Positions 23,095 through 32,520 are shown, numbered from the stretch's first letter. The stretch: 45,327 bases of DNA from Mycolicibacter kumamotonensis (GCF_002086285.1 NZ_MVHU01000033.1:1-45327), one strand, 5' to 3'. Notes: generated by a model not told the origin, from the sequence alone. A program made the numbers and translations.

Positions 23095-24543
23095 ATGACC
23101 GAGCACTACACCACCACCGAGGCCGGCGCACCGGCACCGAGTGACAGCGATGCGCTGACGGTCGGCCCGGACGGCCCGATCCTGCTGCAGGACCATTACC
23201 TGCTCGAACAGATGGCGATGTTCAACCGGGAACGCACCCCGGAACGCCAGCCGCACGCCAAGGGCGGCGGGGCATTCGGGCGTCTCGAGGTGACGGCCGA
23301 TGTCAGCGCCTACACCCGGGCGGCGGTGTTTGCGCAAGGCGCCGAGACCGAGATGCTGGCCCGGTTCTCCACCGTCGCCGGGGAACGCGGCAGCCCCGAC
23401 ACCTGGCGCGACGTGCGCGGCTTTGCGCTCAAGTTCTACACCTCCGAGGGCAACTTCGACATCGTCGGCAACAACACCCCGATCTTCTTCTTCCGCGACC
23501 CGATGAAGTTCCAGCACTTCATCCGGTCCCAAAAGCGCCTGGTGGCAAGCAATCTGCGCGATCACCACATGCAGTGGGACTTCTGGACCCTCAGCCCGGA
23601 ATCGGCGCACCAGGTGACCTATTTGATGGGGGATCGGGGCCTGCCGAAATCCTGGCGGCACATGAACGGCTACGGCAGCCACACCTACAGCTGGATCAAT
23701 GCCGCCGGCGAGATCTCGTGGGTCAAATACCACTTCATCAGTGACCAGGGTGTGGAGAACCTCACCCAACAGGAGGGAGATCGGCTTGCGGGAGCCGACG
23801 CCGACTTCCACCAGCGCGATCTGTACGACGCCATCGAACGCGGCGAACATCCCAGCTGGGCGGTGAAGGTGCAGATCATGCCCTTCGAGGAGGCCAAGAC
23901 CTACCGGCTCAACCCGTTCGATCTGACCAAGGTGTGGCCGCACGCCGACTACCCGCTGATCGACGTCGGACGTTTCACGCTGGACCGCAACGTCACCGAC
24001 TACCACGCGGAGATCGAGCAGGCGGCGTTCGAACCCAGCAACACCGTGCCAGGCACCGGGCTGAGTCCCGACAAGATGCTGCTGGCCCGCGGCTTCTCCT
24101 ACGCCGACGCCCACCGCGCCAGGATCGGCACCAACTACAACCAGCTGCCGGTCAACGCCCCGAAGACGGACGTGCACGCCTACTCCAAAGACGGCGCCAT
24201 GCGGTTCCGCTACGCGAGTGATCCGGTGTACGCGCCGAACTCGGTCGGTGGGCCGGTGGCCGACCCGGCCCGGGCCGCCGAGGTGCGCTGGCACGCCGAC
24301 GGCGACATGGTGCGCGCGGCGTACACACTGCGCGAATACGACGACGACTTCGGCCAAGCCGGCACGCTGGTTCGTCACGTCTTCGACGAGGAGCAGCGAG
24401 AGCGGCTGGCCGCCAACATCATTGGGCATGTTTCCGCCGGCGTGCGCGAGCCGGTGCTGTCGCGGGTGTTCGAGTACTGGCGCAACGTCGACGAGGATCT
24501 GGGCCGCACCGTGGAAGCCGGGGTCAAGGCGAATCTCTCCTGA
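23095..24543 (+). CDS. katA: Monofunctional haem catalase KatA, 482 aa
   Basis: Breaks hydrogen peroxide into water and oxygen. The active-site His lies in QPHAKGGGAFG (near residue 60), the Asn in IVGNNTPIFFFRDP, and the haem-ligand Tyr in ARGFSYADAHRARIG. The RFSTVAGERGSPDTWRD segment is the usual family signature. At 482 residues it is a small-subunit, clade-3-type catalase. ATG 23095 follows a GGAG ribosome site; upstream in-frame codons are not family-like. In H37Rv this position lacks a catalase, so it is an addition beside Ohr and the ergothioneine genes, consistent with an oxidant-defence group. Confidence 0.95.
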   Translation: MTEHYTTTEAGAPAPSDSDALTVGPDGPILLQDHYLLEQMAMFNRERTPERQPHAKGGGAFGRLEVTADVSAYTRAAVFAQGAETEMLARFSTVAGERGSPDTWRDVRGFALKFYTSEGNFDIVGNNTPIFFFRDPMKFQHFIRSQKRLVASNLRDHHMQWDFWTLSPESAHQVTYLMGDRGLPKSWRHMNGYGSHTYSWINAAGEISWVKYHFISDQGVENLTQQEGDRLAGADADFHQRDLYDAIERGEHPSWAVKVQIMPFEEAKTYRLNPFDLTKVWPHADYPLIDVGRFTLDRNVTDYHAEIEQAAFEPSNTVPGTGLSPDKMLLARGFSYADAHRARIGTNYNQLPVNAPKTDVHAYSKDGAMRFRYASDPVYAPNSVGGPVADPARAAEVRWHADGDMVRAAYTLREYDDDFGQAGTLVRHVFDEEQRERLAANIIGHVSAGVREPVLSRVFEYWRNVDEDLGRTVEAGVKANLS

Positions 24544-24575
24544 CGGGCGGGCCGCCGGCCTGGCATGATCGAGCC

Positions 24576-25007
24576 ATGAGCATCACAGTGGTTTTCGCCA
24601 CCGAGTCGACCGCGACCGGCGGTGGTCGAGACGGCCACGTCCACTCCGCGACCGGCCGCATCGACCTGGACACCCGTCCGCCGCGCGAGCTGGGCGGCAA
24701 CGGTGAGGGCACCAATCCCGAGGAACTGTTCTCCGCGGGTTACGCGGCGTGTTTCCTGGGAGCGTTGCGGCTGGTGGCGCGCCGGTCGGCGGTCGCGCTG
24801 GACGACGCCACCAACGTCACCGTCCAGGTCGCCCTGGGCAAGGACACCGCCACCGAGGAATTCGGCCTGACCGGCACCATCATCGGGAGTCTGCCGGGGT
24901 TGTCGCAGGCCGTCGCCGACGACCTGATGGCGCAGGCCCACGAGGTGTGCCCATACTCGCGGGCCACCCGCGGCAACGCCGACTTCACCGTTTCGGCGAA
25001 GGTCTAG
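24576..25007 (+). CDS. ohr: Organic hydroperoxide resistance protein Ohr (OsmC family), 143 aa
   Basis: A thiol peroxidase that reduces organic hydroperoxides, using the Cys pair Cys59 (AGYAACFLGAL) and Cys125 (AHEVCPYSRATRGN). The latter motif is the Ohr signature, distinguishing it from plain OsmC. TNPEELFSAGYAACF is the conserved active helix. It lies 32 bases after katA and one base before the next gene, so it may share transcription with both. No MarR-type OhrR is adjacent, so its control is unknown. Confidence 0.93.
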   Translation: MSITVVFATESTATGGGRDGHVHSATGRIDLDTRPPRELGGNGEGTNPEELFSAGYAACFLGALRLVARRSAVALDDATNVTVQVALGKDTATEEFGLTGTIIGSLPGLSQAVADDLMAQAHEVCPYSRATRGNADFTVSAKV

Positions 25008-25008
25008 C

Positions 25009-25653
25009 GTGCGGGGCGCCGCGACGGTGGTGGTGGCGGGCCTGGGTCTGGCGCTCGCGGGCGCCCCGGCCGTCGCGGCCCGGCCCTCCGATCCGGGCGT
25101 GGTGTCCTACGCCGTGCTGCCGAAAGGATCCGTCGGCAACATCGTCGGCGCCCCGATGGGGTGGGAAGCGGTGTCCGGGCAGCCTTTCCAGGCGTTCTGG
25201 GTCGACGACCCCGCCTGCAACAACTGGGCCGACATCGGCCTGCCCGAGGTCTACAACGATCCCGACCTGGCCTCCTACAACAGCGCGATCACCCAGACCT
25301 CGGCCGGCGACCAGGGACACTACGTCAAACAGGCGGTCGGGGTGTTCGCCACCGAGGCCGCCGCCGAGCGGGCCTTCCACCGCATCACCGACCGCACCGC
25401 CGGGTGCTCGGGGCGCACCACCGCGATGCACCTCGACACCGGCGCCACGCAGGTCTGGGCGTTCGACGGCGGCCCGCCCGGCGTCGCCGACGCCGCCTGG
25501 ACCAAGCAGGAGGCCGACACCGACCGTCGCTGCTTCAACCAGACCCGCCTGCGGGCGAACGTGCTGTTACAGGCCAAGGTCTGCCAGTCCGGCAACGCGG
25601 GTCCAGCGGTAAACGTGCTGGCAGGGGCGATGCAGAACACCCTGGGCCAGTAA
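25009..25653 (+). CDS. Secreted PknH-like sensor-domain protein, 214 aa (Rv3705c-like)
   Basis: A signal peptide occupies about 1-24 (hydrophobic VVVAGLGLALAGA, then AVAA). The mature part, with PKGSVGNIVGAPMGWEAVSGQPF and FATEAAAERAFHRITDR, is the PknH-C/sensor domain seen outside several mycobacterial Ser/Thr kinases. Four Cys (DDPACNN, AGCSGRT, DRRCFNQ, AKVCQSG) would form two disulfides after secretion. It has no kinase part. A lipobox is not apparent. The GTG at 25009 begins one base after the ohr stop, so translation is probably coupled. Role unknown; position before egtA is conserved in H37Rv. Confidence 0.85.
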   Translation: MRGAATVVVAGLGLALAGAPAVAARPSDPGVVSYAVLPKGSVGNIVGAPMGWEAVSGQPFQAFWVDDPACNNWADIGLPEVYNDPDLASYNSAITQTSAGDQGHYVKQAVGVFATEAAAERAFHRITDRTAGCSGRTTAMHLDTGATQVWAFDGGPPGVADAAWTKQEADTDRRCFNQTRLRANVLLQAKVCQSGNAGPAVNVLAGAMQNTLGQ

Positions 25654-25682
25654 ACGGGAGGCGACTTGTCGGGCGGCTCCGG

Positions 25683-25688
25683 TAGCGT
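25683..25688 (+). promoter_or_regulatory. Possible -10 box for the egt operon
   Basis: TAGCGT fits the mycobacterial TANNNT pattern and would start a transcript near 25695, about 25 bases before the egtA ATG and just upstream of a GGAGGGG ribosome site. No good -35 is visible. A weak call from a short motif. Confidence 0.3.
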
Positions 25689-25719
25689 CGGGGAGATCGA
25701 CAGGCGGAGGGGTTGATAT

Positions 25720-27003
25720 ATGGCGCTCGCCGCGGCGACACCACTGTCCCGCGCCGATGAGTCGCGCCCCGGTGAGGCCGACCTGTCCGGTGCCGCCGAT
25801 GCCGCCGACTACATCGCCGCTCGCTGCCTCAGCGACGCGCCGCTGGGCCGGGTGGGTCTGGAGATCGAGGCGCACTGTTTCGACCCCGCCGATCCGCTCC
25901 GCCGCCCCGGCTGGTCCGAGATCGGAGAGGTGCTGGATTCCGTGCCGGTGTTGCCCGGCGCCAGCCGCGTCACGGTGGAACCCGGCGGCGCGGTGGAGCT
26001 TTCCAGCCCGCCACTGATGGGGGCGGTCGCCGCGATCGAGGCGATGGCCACCGACCAAACGGTGCTGCGCTCGGCGTTCGCCGAGGCCGGGCTGGGGTTG
26101 GTGTCCCTCGGTGCCGACCCGCTGCGACCGGTGGGTCGGGTCAACCCCGGCGCGCGCTACGCCGCGATGGAGCAGTTCTTCGCCGCCAGCCACACCGGCT
26201 CGGCGGGGGCGGCGATGATGACGTCGACGGCCTCGGTGCAGCTCAACCTCGATGCCGGGCCGCGGGCCGGCTGGGCCGACCGGGTGCGGCTGGCCCACGC
26301 GCTCGGTCCGACGATGGTCGCGATCGCCGCCAACTCCCCGCTCTTGGGCGGGGAGTTCTCCGGTTGGCGGTCCACTCGGCAACGAGTGTGGAGCCGGCTG
26401 GACTCGGCGCGCTGCGGCCCGGTCCTGGGCCTTGACGGCACCGATCCCGCCGCGGACTGGGCGCGGTATGCGCTGACGGCGCCGGTGATGCTGGTGCACG
26501 CCCCGGAGGCCATCCCGGTCAGCCGCTTCGTGCCGTTCGCGCACTGGGCCGACGGGCGGGTGATGTTGGGCGATCGCCGCGCCGGCATCGCCGACCTGGA
26601 CTACCACCTGACCACATTGTTCCCGCCGGTGCGGCCCCGCGGGTGGCTGGAGATCCGCTACCTGGACAGCCTCGGTGACGCGCTGTGGCCGGCGGTCGTC
26701 TTCACCTTGGCGACCCTGCTCGACGATCCGGTGGCCGCCGACGCCGCCGCCGAGGCCGTCGGGCCGGTCGCGACCGCGTGGGACGTCGCCGCCCGGATCG
26801 GCCTGGCCGACCCGCGCCTGCACAACGCCGCGCTGCGGTGCGTGGGGCTGGTGGCCGATCAGGCGCCGGCGTCCCTGCGCGACGGGATGGACCACCTGGT
26901 GGCGATGGTCGAACGGGCCCGCTGTCCGGCCGACGACATCGCCGACGAGGCGGACCGCACCGGCGTTCCCGCGACGGTGGCCCGGCTGGCGCGAAGGCAA
27001 TAG
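25720..27003 (+). CDS. egtA: Glutamate-cysteine ligase EgtA, 427 aa
   Basis: Joins glutamate and cysteine to gamma-glutamylcysteine, the sulfur donor for ergothioneine. It belongs to the GCS2 family, with RVGLEIEAHCFD (metal/ATP-binding Glu residues) and the VEPGGAVELSSPP and FGE-like substrate loops visible in the first 110 residues. The RPRGWLEIRYLDSLGD segment near residue 307 is a family hallmark. The ATG at 25720 has a strong GGAGGGG site eight bases before it. The stop shares one base with the egtB GTG (TAGTG), the first of four tight junctions in the operon. Confidence 0.93.
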   Translation: MALAAATPLSRADESRPGEADLSGAADAADYIAARCLSDAPLGRVGLEIEAHCFDPADPLRRPGWSEIGEVLDSVPVLPGASRVTVEPGGAVELSSPPLMGAVAAIEAMATDQTVLRSAFAEAGLGLVSLGADPLRPVGRVNPGARYAAMEQFFAASHTGSAGAAMMTSTASVQLNLDAGPRAGWADRVRLAHALGPTMVAIAANSPLLGGEFSGWRSTRQRVWSRLDSARCGPVLGLDGTDPAADWARYALTAPVMLVHAPEAIPVSRFVPFAHWADGRVMLGDRRAGIADLDYHLTTLFPPVRPRGWLEIRYLDSLGDALWPAVVFTLATLLDDPVAADAAAEAVGPVATAWDVAARIGLADPRLHNAALRCVGLVADQAPASLRDGMDHLVAMVERARCPADDIADEADRTGVPATVARLARRQ

Positions 27004-28283
27004 TGAGCACACCGGAGACGCTGGCCCGCGATTTGACCCGGGCACGCGAGCGCACGCTGGCGCTCGTCGACTTCGACGACGCCGAACTGCGCCGCCAGTA
27101 CGACCCGTTGATGAGCCCGCTGGTGTGGGATCTGGCCCATATTGGTCAGCAGGAAGAACTGTTTCTGCTGCGCGGCGGGGATCCGGACCGGCCCGGGATC
27201 CTGCCGGCCGACGTCGAGGGCCTCTACGACGCGTTCATCCACCCGCGGGCCAGCCGCGTCGACCTGCCGCTGCTGGACCCGGAGCAAGCCCGGAAATATT
27301 GCGCCACCGTGCGTTCCAAGGTCTTCGACAAACTGGACGCGCTGGCCGCTGACTTCCGGGACGGCTTCGTGTTCGGTCTGGTGCTCAGCCATGAACACCA
27401 GCACGACGAGACCATGCTGCAGGCACTGAACCTGCGCACCGGCGCACCGCTGCTCGATGCGGCCGCCCCGCTGCCGGCCGGGCGGCCCGGGCTGGCCGGG
27501 ACCTCGGTGCTGGTGCCCGCCGGCGAGTTCGTGCTCGGCGTCGATGCCTCCGATGAGCCGTTCGCGCTCGACAATGAGCGGCCCGCGCACCGGGTCGAGG
27601 TGGCGGCATTCCGGATCGGCCGGGTACCGGTGACCAACCGCGAATGGCGGGCGTTCATCGACGACGGCGGCTACCGGCAGCCCCGGTGGTGGACCGAGCG
27701 CGGATGGAACCACCGGGTTCAGGCCGACCTGACCGCACCGCAATTCTGGAGCCCCGACCACGCCTCGCGGACCCGGTTCGGTCGTGTCGAGGACCTTCCC
27801 GACGACGAGCCGGTGCAGCATGTCAGCTACTTCGAGGCGCAGGCCTACGCGAAGTGGGTCGGTGCTCGGCTGCCCACCGAGATCGAATGGGAGAAGGCCT
27901 GCGCCTGGGACCCGGGTGCGGCCACCCGCCGTCGCCGCCCGTGGGGCGAGGGCGCCGCGACGGCAGAGCTGGCCAACCTGGGCGGGGCGGCACTGCGCCC
28001 GGCCCCGGTCGGGGCCTACCCCGGCGGTGCGTCGGCCTACGGGGCCGAACAGATGCTCGGCGATGTGTGGGAGTGGACCAGTTCACCGCTGCAACCGTGG
28101 CCGGGCTTCACACCGATGATCTACCAACGCTATTCGGAACCGTTCTTCGGCGGCGACTACCGCGTGCTGCGGGGCGGATCTTGGGCGGTGGCGCCCGAGA
28201 TCCTGCGGCCGAGCTTCCGTAACTGGGATCACCCGTACCGGCGGCAGATCTTCGCCGGTGTCCGTCTGGCCTGGGACGTCTGA
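27003..28283 (+). CDS. egtB: Ergothioneine sulfoxide synthase EgtB, 426 aa
   Basis: An iron-dependent enzyme that joins trimethylhistidine (hercynine) to gamma-glutamylcysteine with oxygen. An N-terminal DinB-like helical domain has SPLVWDLAHIGQQEELFLLRGG and the iron motif HEHQHDE (His, His and Glu as HxxxHxE). The C-terminal formylglycine-type domain has EVAAFRIGRVPVTNREW, LPTEIEWEKAC, LGDVWEWTSS and RGGSWAV. GTG 27003 opens the family N-terminus. The stop TGA shares its last base with the egtC ATG. Confidence 0.94.
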   Translation: MSTPETLARDLTRARERTLALVDFDDAELRRQYDPLMSPLVWDLAHIGQQEELFLLRGGDPDRPGILPADVEGLYDAFIHPRASRVDLPLLDPEQARKYCATVRSKVFDKLDALAADFRDGFVFGLVLSHEHQHDETMLQALNLRTGAPLLDAAAPLPAGRPGLAGTSVLVPAGEFVLGVDASDEPFALDNERPAHRVEVAAFRIGRVPVTNREWRAFIDDGGYRQPRWWTERGWNHRVQADLTAPQFWSPDHASRTRFGRVEDLPDDEPVQHVSYFEAQAYAKWVGARLPTEIEWEKACAWDPGAATRRRRPWGEGAATAELANLGGAALRPAPVGAYPGGASAYGAEQMLGDVWEWTSSPLQPWPGFTPMIYQRYSEPFFGGDYRVLRGGSWAVAPEILRPSFRNWDHPYRRQIFAGVRLAWDV

Positions 28284-28984
28284 TGTGCCGACACCTGGGC
28301 TGGCTGGGCAAGCCGCGTTCGCTGGCCGAGCTGATGCTGGAGCCACCGCACGGCCTGCTGGTGCAGTCCTACGCCCCGCGCCGGCAGCGGCATGGGTTAC
28401 TCAACGCCGACGGCTGGGGCGCAGGGTTTTACGACATCGCGGGCAGCGACGAGCCGCGGCGCTGGCGCAGCGCGATGCCGCTGTGGGGGGACACCTCGTT
28501 CGCGTCGGTGGCCCCGGCGTTGTCGAGTCACTGTGTGGTGGCCGCGGTGCGTTCGGCCACCGTCGGCATGCCGATCGAGGCCAGTGCCACGGCCCCGTTC
28601 ACCGACGGAACGTGGCTGCTGTCGCACAACGGGGTGGTGGACACCTCCGTGCTGCCCACCTGCGCAGGCGCGGAATCTGTCTGCGACAGCGCCATTCTGG
28701 CGGCCTCGATCTTCTCCCGCGGATTGGAATCGCTCGGCGAGTTGATCATCGAGGTCGGCGCCGCCGATCCCCGGGCCCGGCTGAATATAGTGGCCGCCAA
28801 CGGTTCCCGTCTGCTGGCCACCACGTGGGGGGACACCTTGTCGATGCTGCACGGTTCCGACGGCGTGGTGCTGGCCAGTGAACCATACGACGATGACCCG
28901 CGCTGGATAGATATTCCCGATCGGCACCTGATCGACGCCCGTGGCGGCGAGGTCAGTGTCACGGCGTTGGAAGGAAGTCGATGA
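28283..28984 (+). CDS. egtC: Gamma-glutamyl-hercynylcysteine sulfoxide hydrolase EgtC, 233 aa
   Basis: A class-II glutamine-amidotransferase-like hydrolase that removes glutamate from the EgtB product. The N-terminal CRHLGWLG has the catalytic Cys directly after Met. The LNADGWGAGFYD and LLSHNGVVD motifs shape the glutamyl pocket. It is of normal length. Coupling to egtD is through an ATGA overlap, so all five genes are almost certainly one transcript. Confidence 0.93.
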   Translation: MCRHLGWLGKPRSLAELMLEPPHGLLVQSYAPRRQRHGLLNADGWGAGFYDIAGSDEPRRWRSAMPLWGDTSFASVAPALSSHCVVAAVRSATVGMPIEASATAPFTDGTWLLSHNGVVDTSVLPTCAGAESVCDSAILAASIFSRGLESLGELIIEVGAADPRARLNIVAANGSRLLATTWGDTLSMLHGSDGVVLASEPYDDDPRWIDIPDRHLIDARGGEVSVTALEGSR

Positions 28985-29979
28985 CAGGTTTCGATGCGTC
29001 AGGTGTGTCGGTCGGCGCGGTCTCGCTGTCCAACCACCTGGCGGACGACGCGGCCCGCACCGCGCTGTGCGACGACGTCCGGTACGGTCTGCGGCAGATT
29101 CCGAAAACGCTGCCGCCCAAATGGTTCTACGACGAGACCGGCAGCGATCTGTTCGATCAGATCACCCGGTTGCCCGAGTACTACCCGACCCGCGCCGAGG
29201 CGGAGATCCTGCGGCGGCACTCCGCGGAGGTGGCCTCGTTGTCCGAGGCCGACACGTTGGTCGAGTTGGGCAGCGGAACCTCGGCGAAGACCCGCATGCT
29301 GCTCGATGCGTTGCAGGCCACCGGTTCACTGCGCCGGTTCGTCCCGTTCGACGTCGACGCGGGCGTGCTGGAGACGGCCGGCGAGGCCATCGCCCGGGAC
29401 TACCCGGGTGTGCGGGTAGAAGCGGTCTGCGGCGACTTCGAGCACCATTTGGGGAAAATCCCCGACGGCGGTAGGCGGCTGTTCGTGTTCCTCGGCTCCA
29501 CCATCGGCAACCTGACTCCCGCGCCGCGCGCCGCCTTCCTGGCGGCTCTCGCCGAGGTGATGCACGACGGCGACGGCCTGCTGTTGGGCACCGACCTGGT
29601 CAAGGACACCGCACGGCTGGTGCGGGCCTACGACGACGCCGCGGGCGTCACCGCTGCGTTCAACCGAAACGTGCTCGCGGTGGTCAACCGGGAACTCGAC
29701 GCGGACTTCGACCTGGACTCCTTCGCCCATGTGGCGCGGTGGAATTCGGCCGAGCAGCGTATCGAGATGTGGCTGCGGTCCCGCCGCGATCAGCACGTGG
29801 TGATCGCGGCGCTGGACCTGCGCGTCGACTTCGCAGCCGGGGAGGAGATGCTGACCGAGGTGTCGTCCAAGTTCCGCCCGGAGCAGGTCGCCGCCGAATT
29901 GGCCGACGCGGGCCTGCGGCGCCGGCGGTGGTGGACCGACCCGGCGGGTGATTTCGGTTTGTCGCTCGCCGTCAAATGA
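28981..29979 (+). CDS. egtD: L-histidine N-alpha-methyltransferase EgtD, 332 aa
   Basis: Adds three methyl groups from S-adenosylmethionine to histidine, giving hercynine, the first ergothioneine precursor. PPKWFYDETGSDLFDQITRL near residue 40 is the family N-terminal signature. The SAM-binding loop is LVELGSGTSAKTRMLL, with VFLGSTIGNLTP following. The C-terminal residues form the histidine-binding side. The start overlaps egtC by four bases and the stop overlaps egtE likewise. Confidence 0.95.
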   Translation: MTGFDASGVSVGAVSLSNHLADDAARTALCDDVRYGLRQIPKTLPPKWFYDETGSDLFDQITRLPEYYPTRAEAEILRRHSAEVASLSEADTLVELGSGTSAKTRMLLDALQATGSLRRFVPFDVDAGVLETAGEAIARDYPGVRVEAVCGDFEHHLGKIPDGGRRLFVFLGSTIGNLTPAPRAAFLAALAEVMHDGDGLLLGTDLVKDTARLVRAYDDAAGVTAAFNRNVLAVVNRELDADFDLDSFAHVARWNSAEQRIEMWLRSRRDQHVVIAALDLRVDFAAGEEMLTEVSSKFRPEQVAAELADAGLRRRRWWTDPAGDFGLSLAVK

Positions 29980-31067
29980 GCCTTGCCGACACCTGGCGCG
30001 CGGCACGCCCGCCGGTGGCCGGGCTGCACCTGGACAGCGCCGCGTGCTCACGGCAGAGCTACCCCGCCATGGCGGCCGCCGCCCGGCATGCCCGCCACGA
30101 AGCCGAGGTCGGCGGCTATGTCGCCGCCGAGGCCGCCGCACCGGTGCTCGACGCCGGCCGGGCCGCCTTCGCGGCACTGACCGGCATGGCCGGCGCCGAC
30201 GTGGTGTTCACCACCGGCTCGCGGCATGCGCTGGATCTGCTGTTGTCCCGGTGGCCGGGCGGCCGCACCCTGGCCTGCCTGCCCGGTGAGTACGGACCGA
30301 ACCTGGCGGTGATGGCGGCGCACGGCTTCGCCCGGCGGATGCTGCCGGTCGACGGCGCCGGGCGGTTGCTGGTCGAGGAGGCGGCGGCCGCGCTCGCCGA
30401 CGACCCACCGGATCTGGTGCACCTGACCCCGGTCGGCAGTCATCGGGGACTGGTGCAGCCGTTGGCCGACATGGCGCGGGTGTGCGCCCAAGCGGGGGTG
30501 CCGCTGGTGGTCGATGCCGCTCAGGCGCTGGGCCAGATCGACTGCGCCGTCGGCGGCCCCGCTGTCTGTGCCGTCTACTCATCCTCACGCAAGTGGCTGG
30601 CCGGTCCGCGGGGGGTGGGGGCGCTGGGGGTGCGGCCCGATCTCAGCGACCGGATGCGGCCCGGGCCGGAAGCCGGTGATGTGAATGTTGCCGCGCAGGT
30701 CGGGTTTTCAGCGGCGCTGGGCGAGTATCTGGCGGCCGGGCCGGCGGCTGTGCGGGTGCGGCTGGCGGAGCTGGGTTCGCTGAGTCGGCGGGTGCTGGGC
30801 GAGGTGCTGCCGGGCTGGCGGGTGGTCGAGCCGGTCGACGAGCCGAGCGCGATCACCACCCTGGCGCCGACCGACGGTGCCGATCCGGTGGCGATACGTT
30901 CCAGCCTGATCGCCGAGCATGGGATCGTGACCACCGCGGCCGGCGTCGAACGCGCACCGCTGGAGCTGGCCGGGCCGGTGCTGCGGATCTCCCCGCACGT
31001 CGATACCACCGCCGAGGATCTGGCGGTTCTCGCGCGGGCTCTGGTGGCCGTGACCGACATCGGGTGA
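29976..31067 (+). CDS. egtE: PLP-dependent C-S lyase EgtE, 363 aa
   Basis: A class-V aminotransferase-fold enzyme that cleaves hercynylcysteine sulfoxide to ergothioneine. The PLP lysine is in YSSSRKWLAGPRGVGALGV (near residue 206), and the Asp that holds the pyridine ring is in VPLVVDAAQALGQID. The DLVHLTPVGSHRGLVQPL segment fits the family. It closes the five-gene operon; 112 bases lie between its stop and the next start, holding a TTGATTGATTGA micro-repeat. Assignment rests partly on gene order, as PLP lyases are diverse. Confidence 0.9.
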   Translation: MSLADTWRAARPPVAGLHLDSAACSRQSYPAMAAAARHARHEAEVGGYVAAEAAAPVLDAGRAAFAALTGMAGADVVFTTGSRHALDLLLSRWPGGRTLACLPGEYGPNLAVMAAHGFARRMLPVDGAGRLLVEEAAAALADDPPDLVHLTPVGSHRGLVQPLADMARVCAQAGVPLVVDAAQALGQIDCAVGGPAVCAVYSSSRKWLAGPRGVGALGVRPDLSDRMRPGPEAGDVNVAAQVGFSAALGEYLAAGPAAVRVRLAELGSLSRRVLGEVLPGWRVVEPVDEPSAITTLAPTDGADPVAIRSSLIAEHGIVTTAAGVERAPLELAGPVLRISPHVDTTAEDLAVLARALVAVTDIG

Positions 31068-31179
31068 ACCCCAGCCCTTTCGCTGACGTTAATTGATTGA
31101 TTGACCGTTGATGTGGGTAGGCACCGACGCACCGCCCGCCGACGGGAGCGGGCTGGATCAGCTTGGGACGGGGCACACC

Positions 31180-32490
31180 ATGACCACAGTGAAGACGGAA
31201 CGCGCTCGCGCTACCAAAGGCCGGCTGGGGCTGGCCGAGATCCTGCTGATTCTCGCCGGCGGCGGGCAACCGCCAATCAAGATCACCGCCTACGACGGCA
31301 GCAGCGTCGGGCCCGACGACGCCGAGCTGGGTGTGCACCTGTGCACGCCGCGCGCCACCACCTACCTGGCCACCTCGCTCGGCCAACTGGGCATCGCCCG
31401 GTCCTATATCTCGGGTGACTTGGAACTGCGCGGGGTGCATCCGGGCAACCCCTACCCGGTGCTCGATGCGTTGGCGGATCTGGAATTCAAACAGCCCTCG
31501 CCGCAGACGCTGGTGAACATCGTGCGCTCGATCGGCTTCAAGCGACTCCGGCCGATCTCCCCGCCGCCCGAGGAGGCGCCGCCCAAGTGGCGGCCCACGG
31601 CGGTGGGCCTGCGGCACTCCAAGGCCCGCGACGCCGACGCCATCCGTCATCACTACGACGTTTCCAACACCTTCTACGAGATGGTGCTGGGTCCGGCGAT
31701 GACCTACAGCTGCGCCATCTACCCGAACGACGAGGCGACGCTGGAGGAAGCCCAAGAGAACAAATACCGGCTGATCTTCGAGAAGCTGCGTCTGCAACCC
31801 GGCGACCGGCTGCTCGACGTGGGCTGCGGCTGGGGTGGCATGGTGCGCTACGCCGCCCGCCGTGGTGTCGCCGGGATCGGTGTGACGCTATCGACCGAGC
31901 AGGCCGACTGGGCGACGAAAGCGATCGCCGCAGAGGGGCTTTCGGAACTTGCCGAGGTGCGGCACTGCGACTACCGCGACGTCCGGGAAGGTGAGTTCGA
32001 TGCCATCTCCTCGATCGGGGTGTCCGAGCACATCGGGGTGAAGCACTACCCGGAGTACTTCGGCACCCTCAAGGCGAAATTGCGCACCGGCGGCCTGCTG
32101 CTCAATCAATGCATCACCCTGGCGGACAACTCGATCTACCGGGGTGACGCCTTCACGGACCGGTACGTCTTCCCCGACGGGGAGATCACCGGTTCGGGGC
32201 GGGTGATCAGCGAGGTCCAGCAGACCGGTTTAGAGGTGCTGCATGAGGAGGACTTCCGGCATCACTACGCCAAGACGCTGCGTGCCTGGGGCCAGAACCT
32301 GGTCGACCACTGGGACGAGGCCGTCGCCGAAGTCGGTGTGGGCCGCGCCAAGGTGTGGGGTCTGTACATGGCGGCGTCGGTACTCGGCTTCGAGCGCAAC
32401 CTGTTTCAGCTGCACCACGTGCTGGCCGCCAAGCTCGGTGAGCGAGGTGACGACGGTGGGCTGCCGCTACGGCCCTGGTGGCAGCCCTAA
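31180..32490 (+). CDS. Cyclopropane-fatty-acid-synthase-type methyltransferase, UfaA1-like, 436 aa
   Basis: The N-terminal 130 residues are a SCP2-like region typical of this family. The SAM domain has the AIRHHYDVSNTFYEMVLG entry motif, LLDVGCGWGGMVRYAA for cofactor binding, and the YRDVREGEFDAISSIGVSEHIG catalytic zone. Members act on lipid-bound unsaturated fatty acids to add methyl, methylene or cyclopropane groups. By similarity to Rv0447c (UfaA1), a role in tuberculostearate-type branching is possible, but the partner reductase is not next to it. ATG 31180 begins a basic stretch (TVKTERARATKGRLG); an extension to 31108 is not family-like. Confidence 0.85.
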   Translation: MTTVKTERARATKGRLGLAEILLILAGGGQPPIKITAYDGSSVGPDDAELGVHLCTPRATTYLATSLGQLGIARSYISGDLELRGVHPGNPYPVLDALADLEFKQPSPQTLVNIVRSIGFKRLRPISPPPEEAPPKWRPTAVGLRHSKARDADAIRHHYDVSNTFYEMVLGPAMTYSCAIYPNDEATLEEAQENKYRLIFEKLRLQPGDRLLDVGCGWGGMVRYAARRGVAGIGVTLSTEQADWATKAIAAEGLSELAEVRHCDYRDVREGEFDAISSIGVSEHIGVKHYPEYFGTLKAKLRTGGLLLNQCITLADNSIYRGDAFTDRYVFPDGEITGSGRVISEVQQTGLEVLHEEDFRHHYAKTLRAWGQNLVDHWDEAVAEVGVGRAKVWGLYMAASVLGFERNLFQLHHVLAAKLGERGDDGGLPLRPWWQP

Positions 32491-32520
32491 CCGTCAGGCC
32501 GCACCGGCGGGTTGCCGGCG

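Noticed and set aside
22471..24429. 652-codon minus-strand open frame opposite katA
   Set aside because: It is antisense to the catalase and the proline-rich gene, with no domain pattern; the catalase motifs on the other strand are unequivocal.
31090..31104. ATTGATTGATTGA micro-repeat as a promoter for the UfaA1-like gene
   Set aside because: A TTGACC follows but no -10 box stands at a proper distance.
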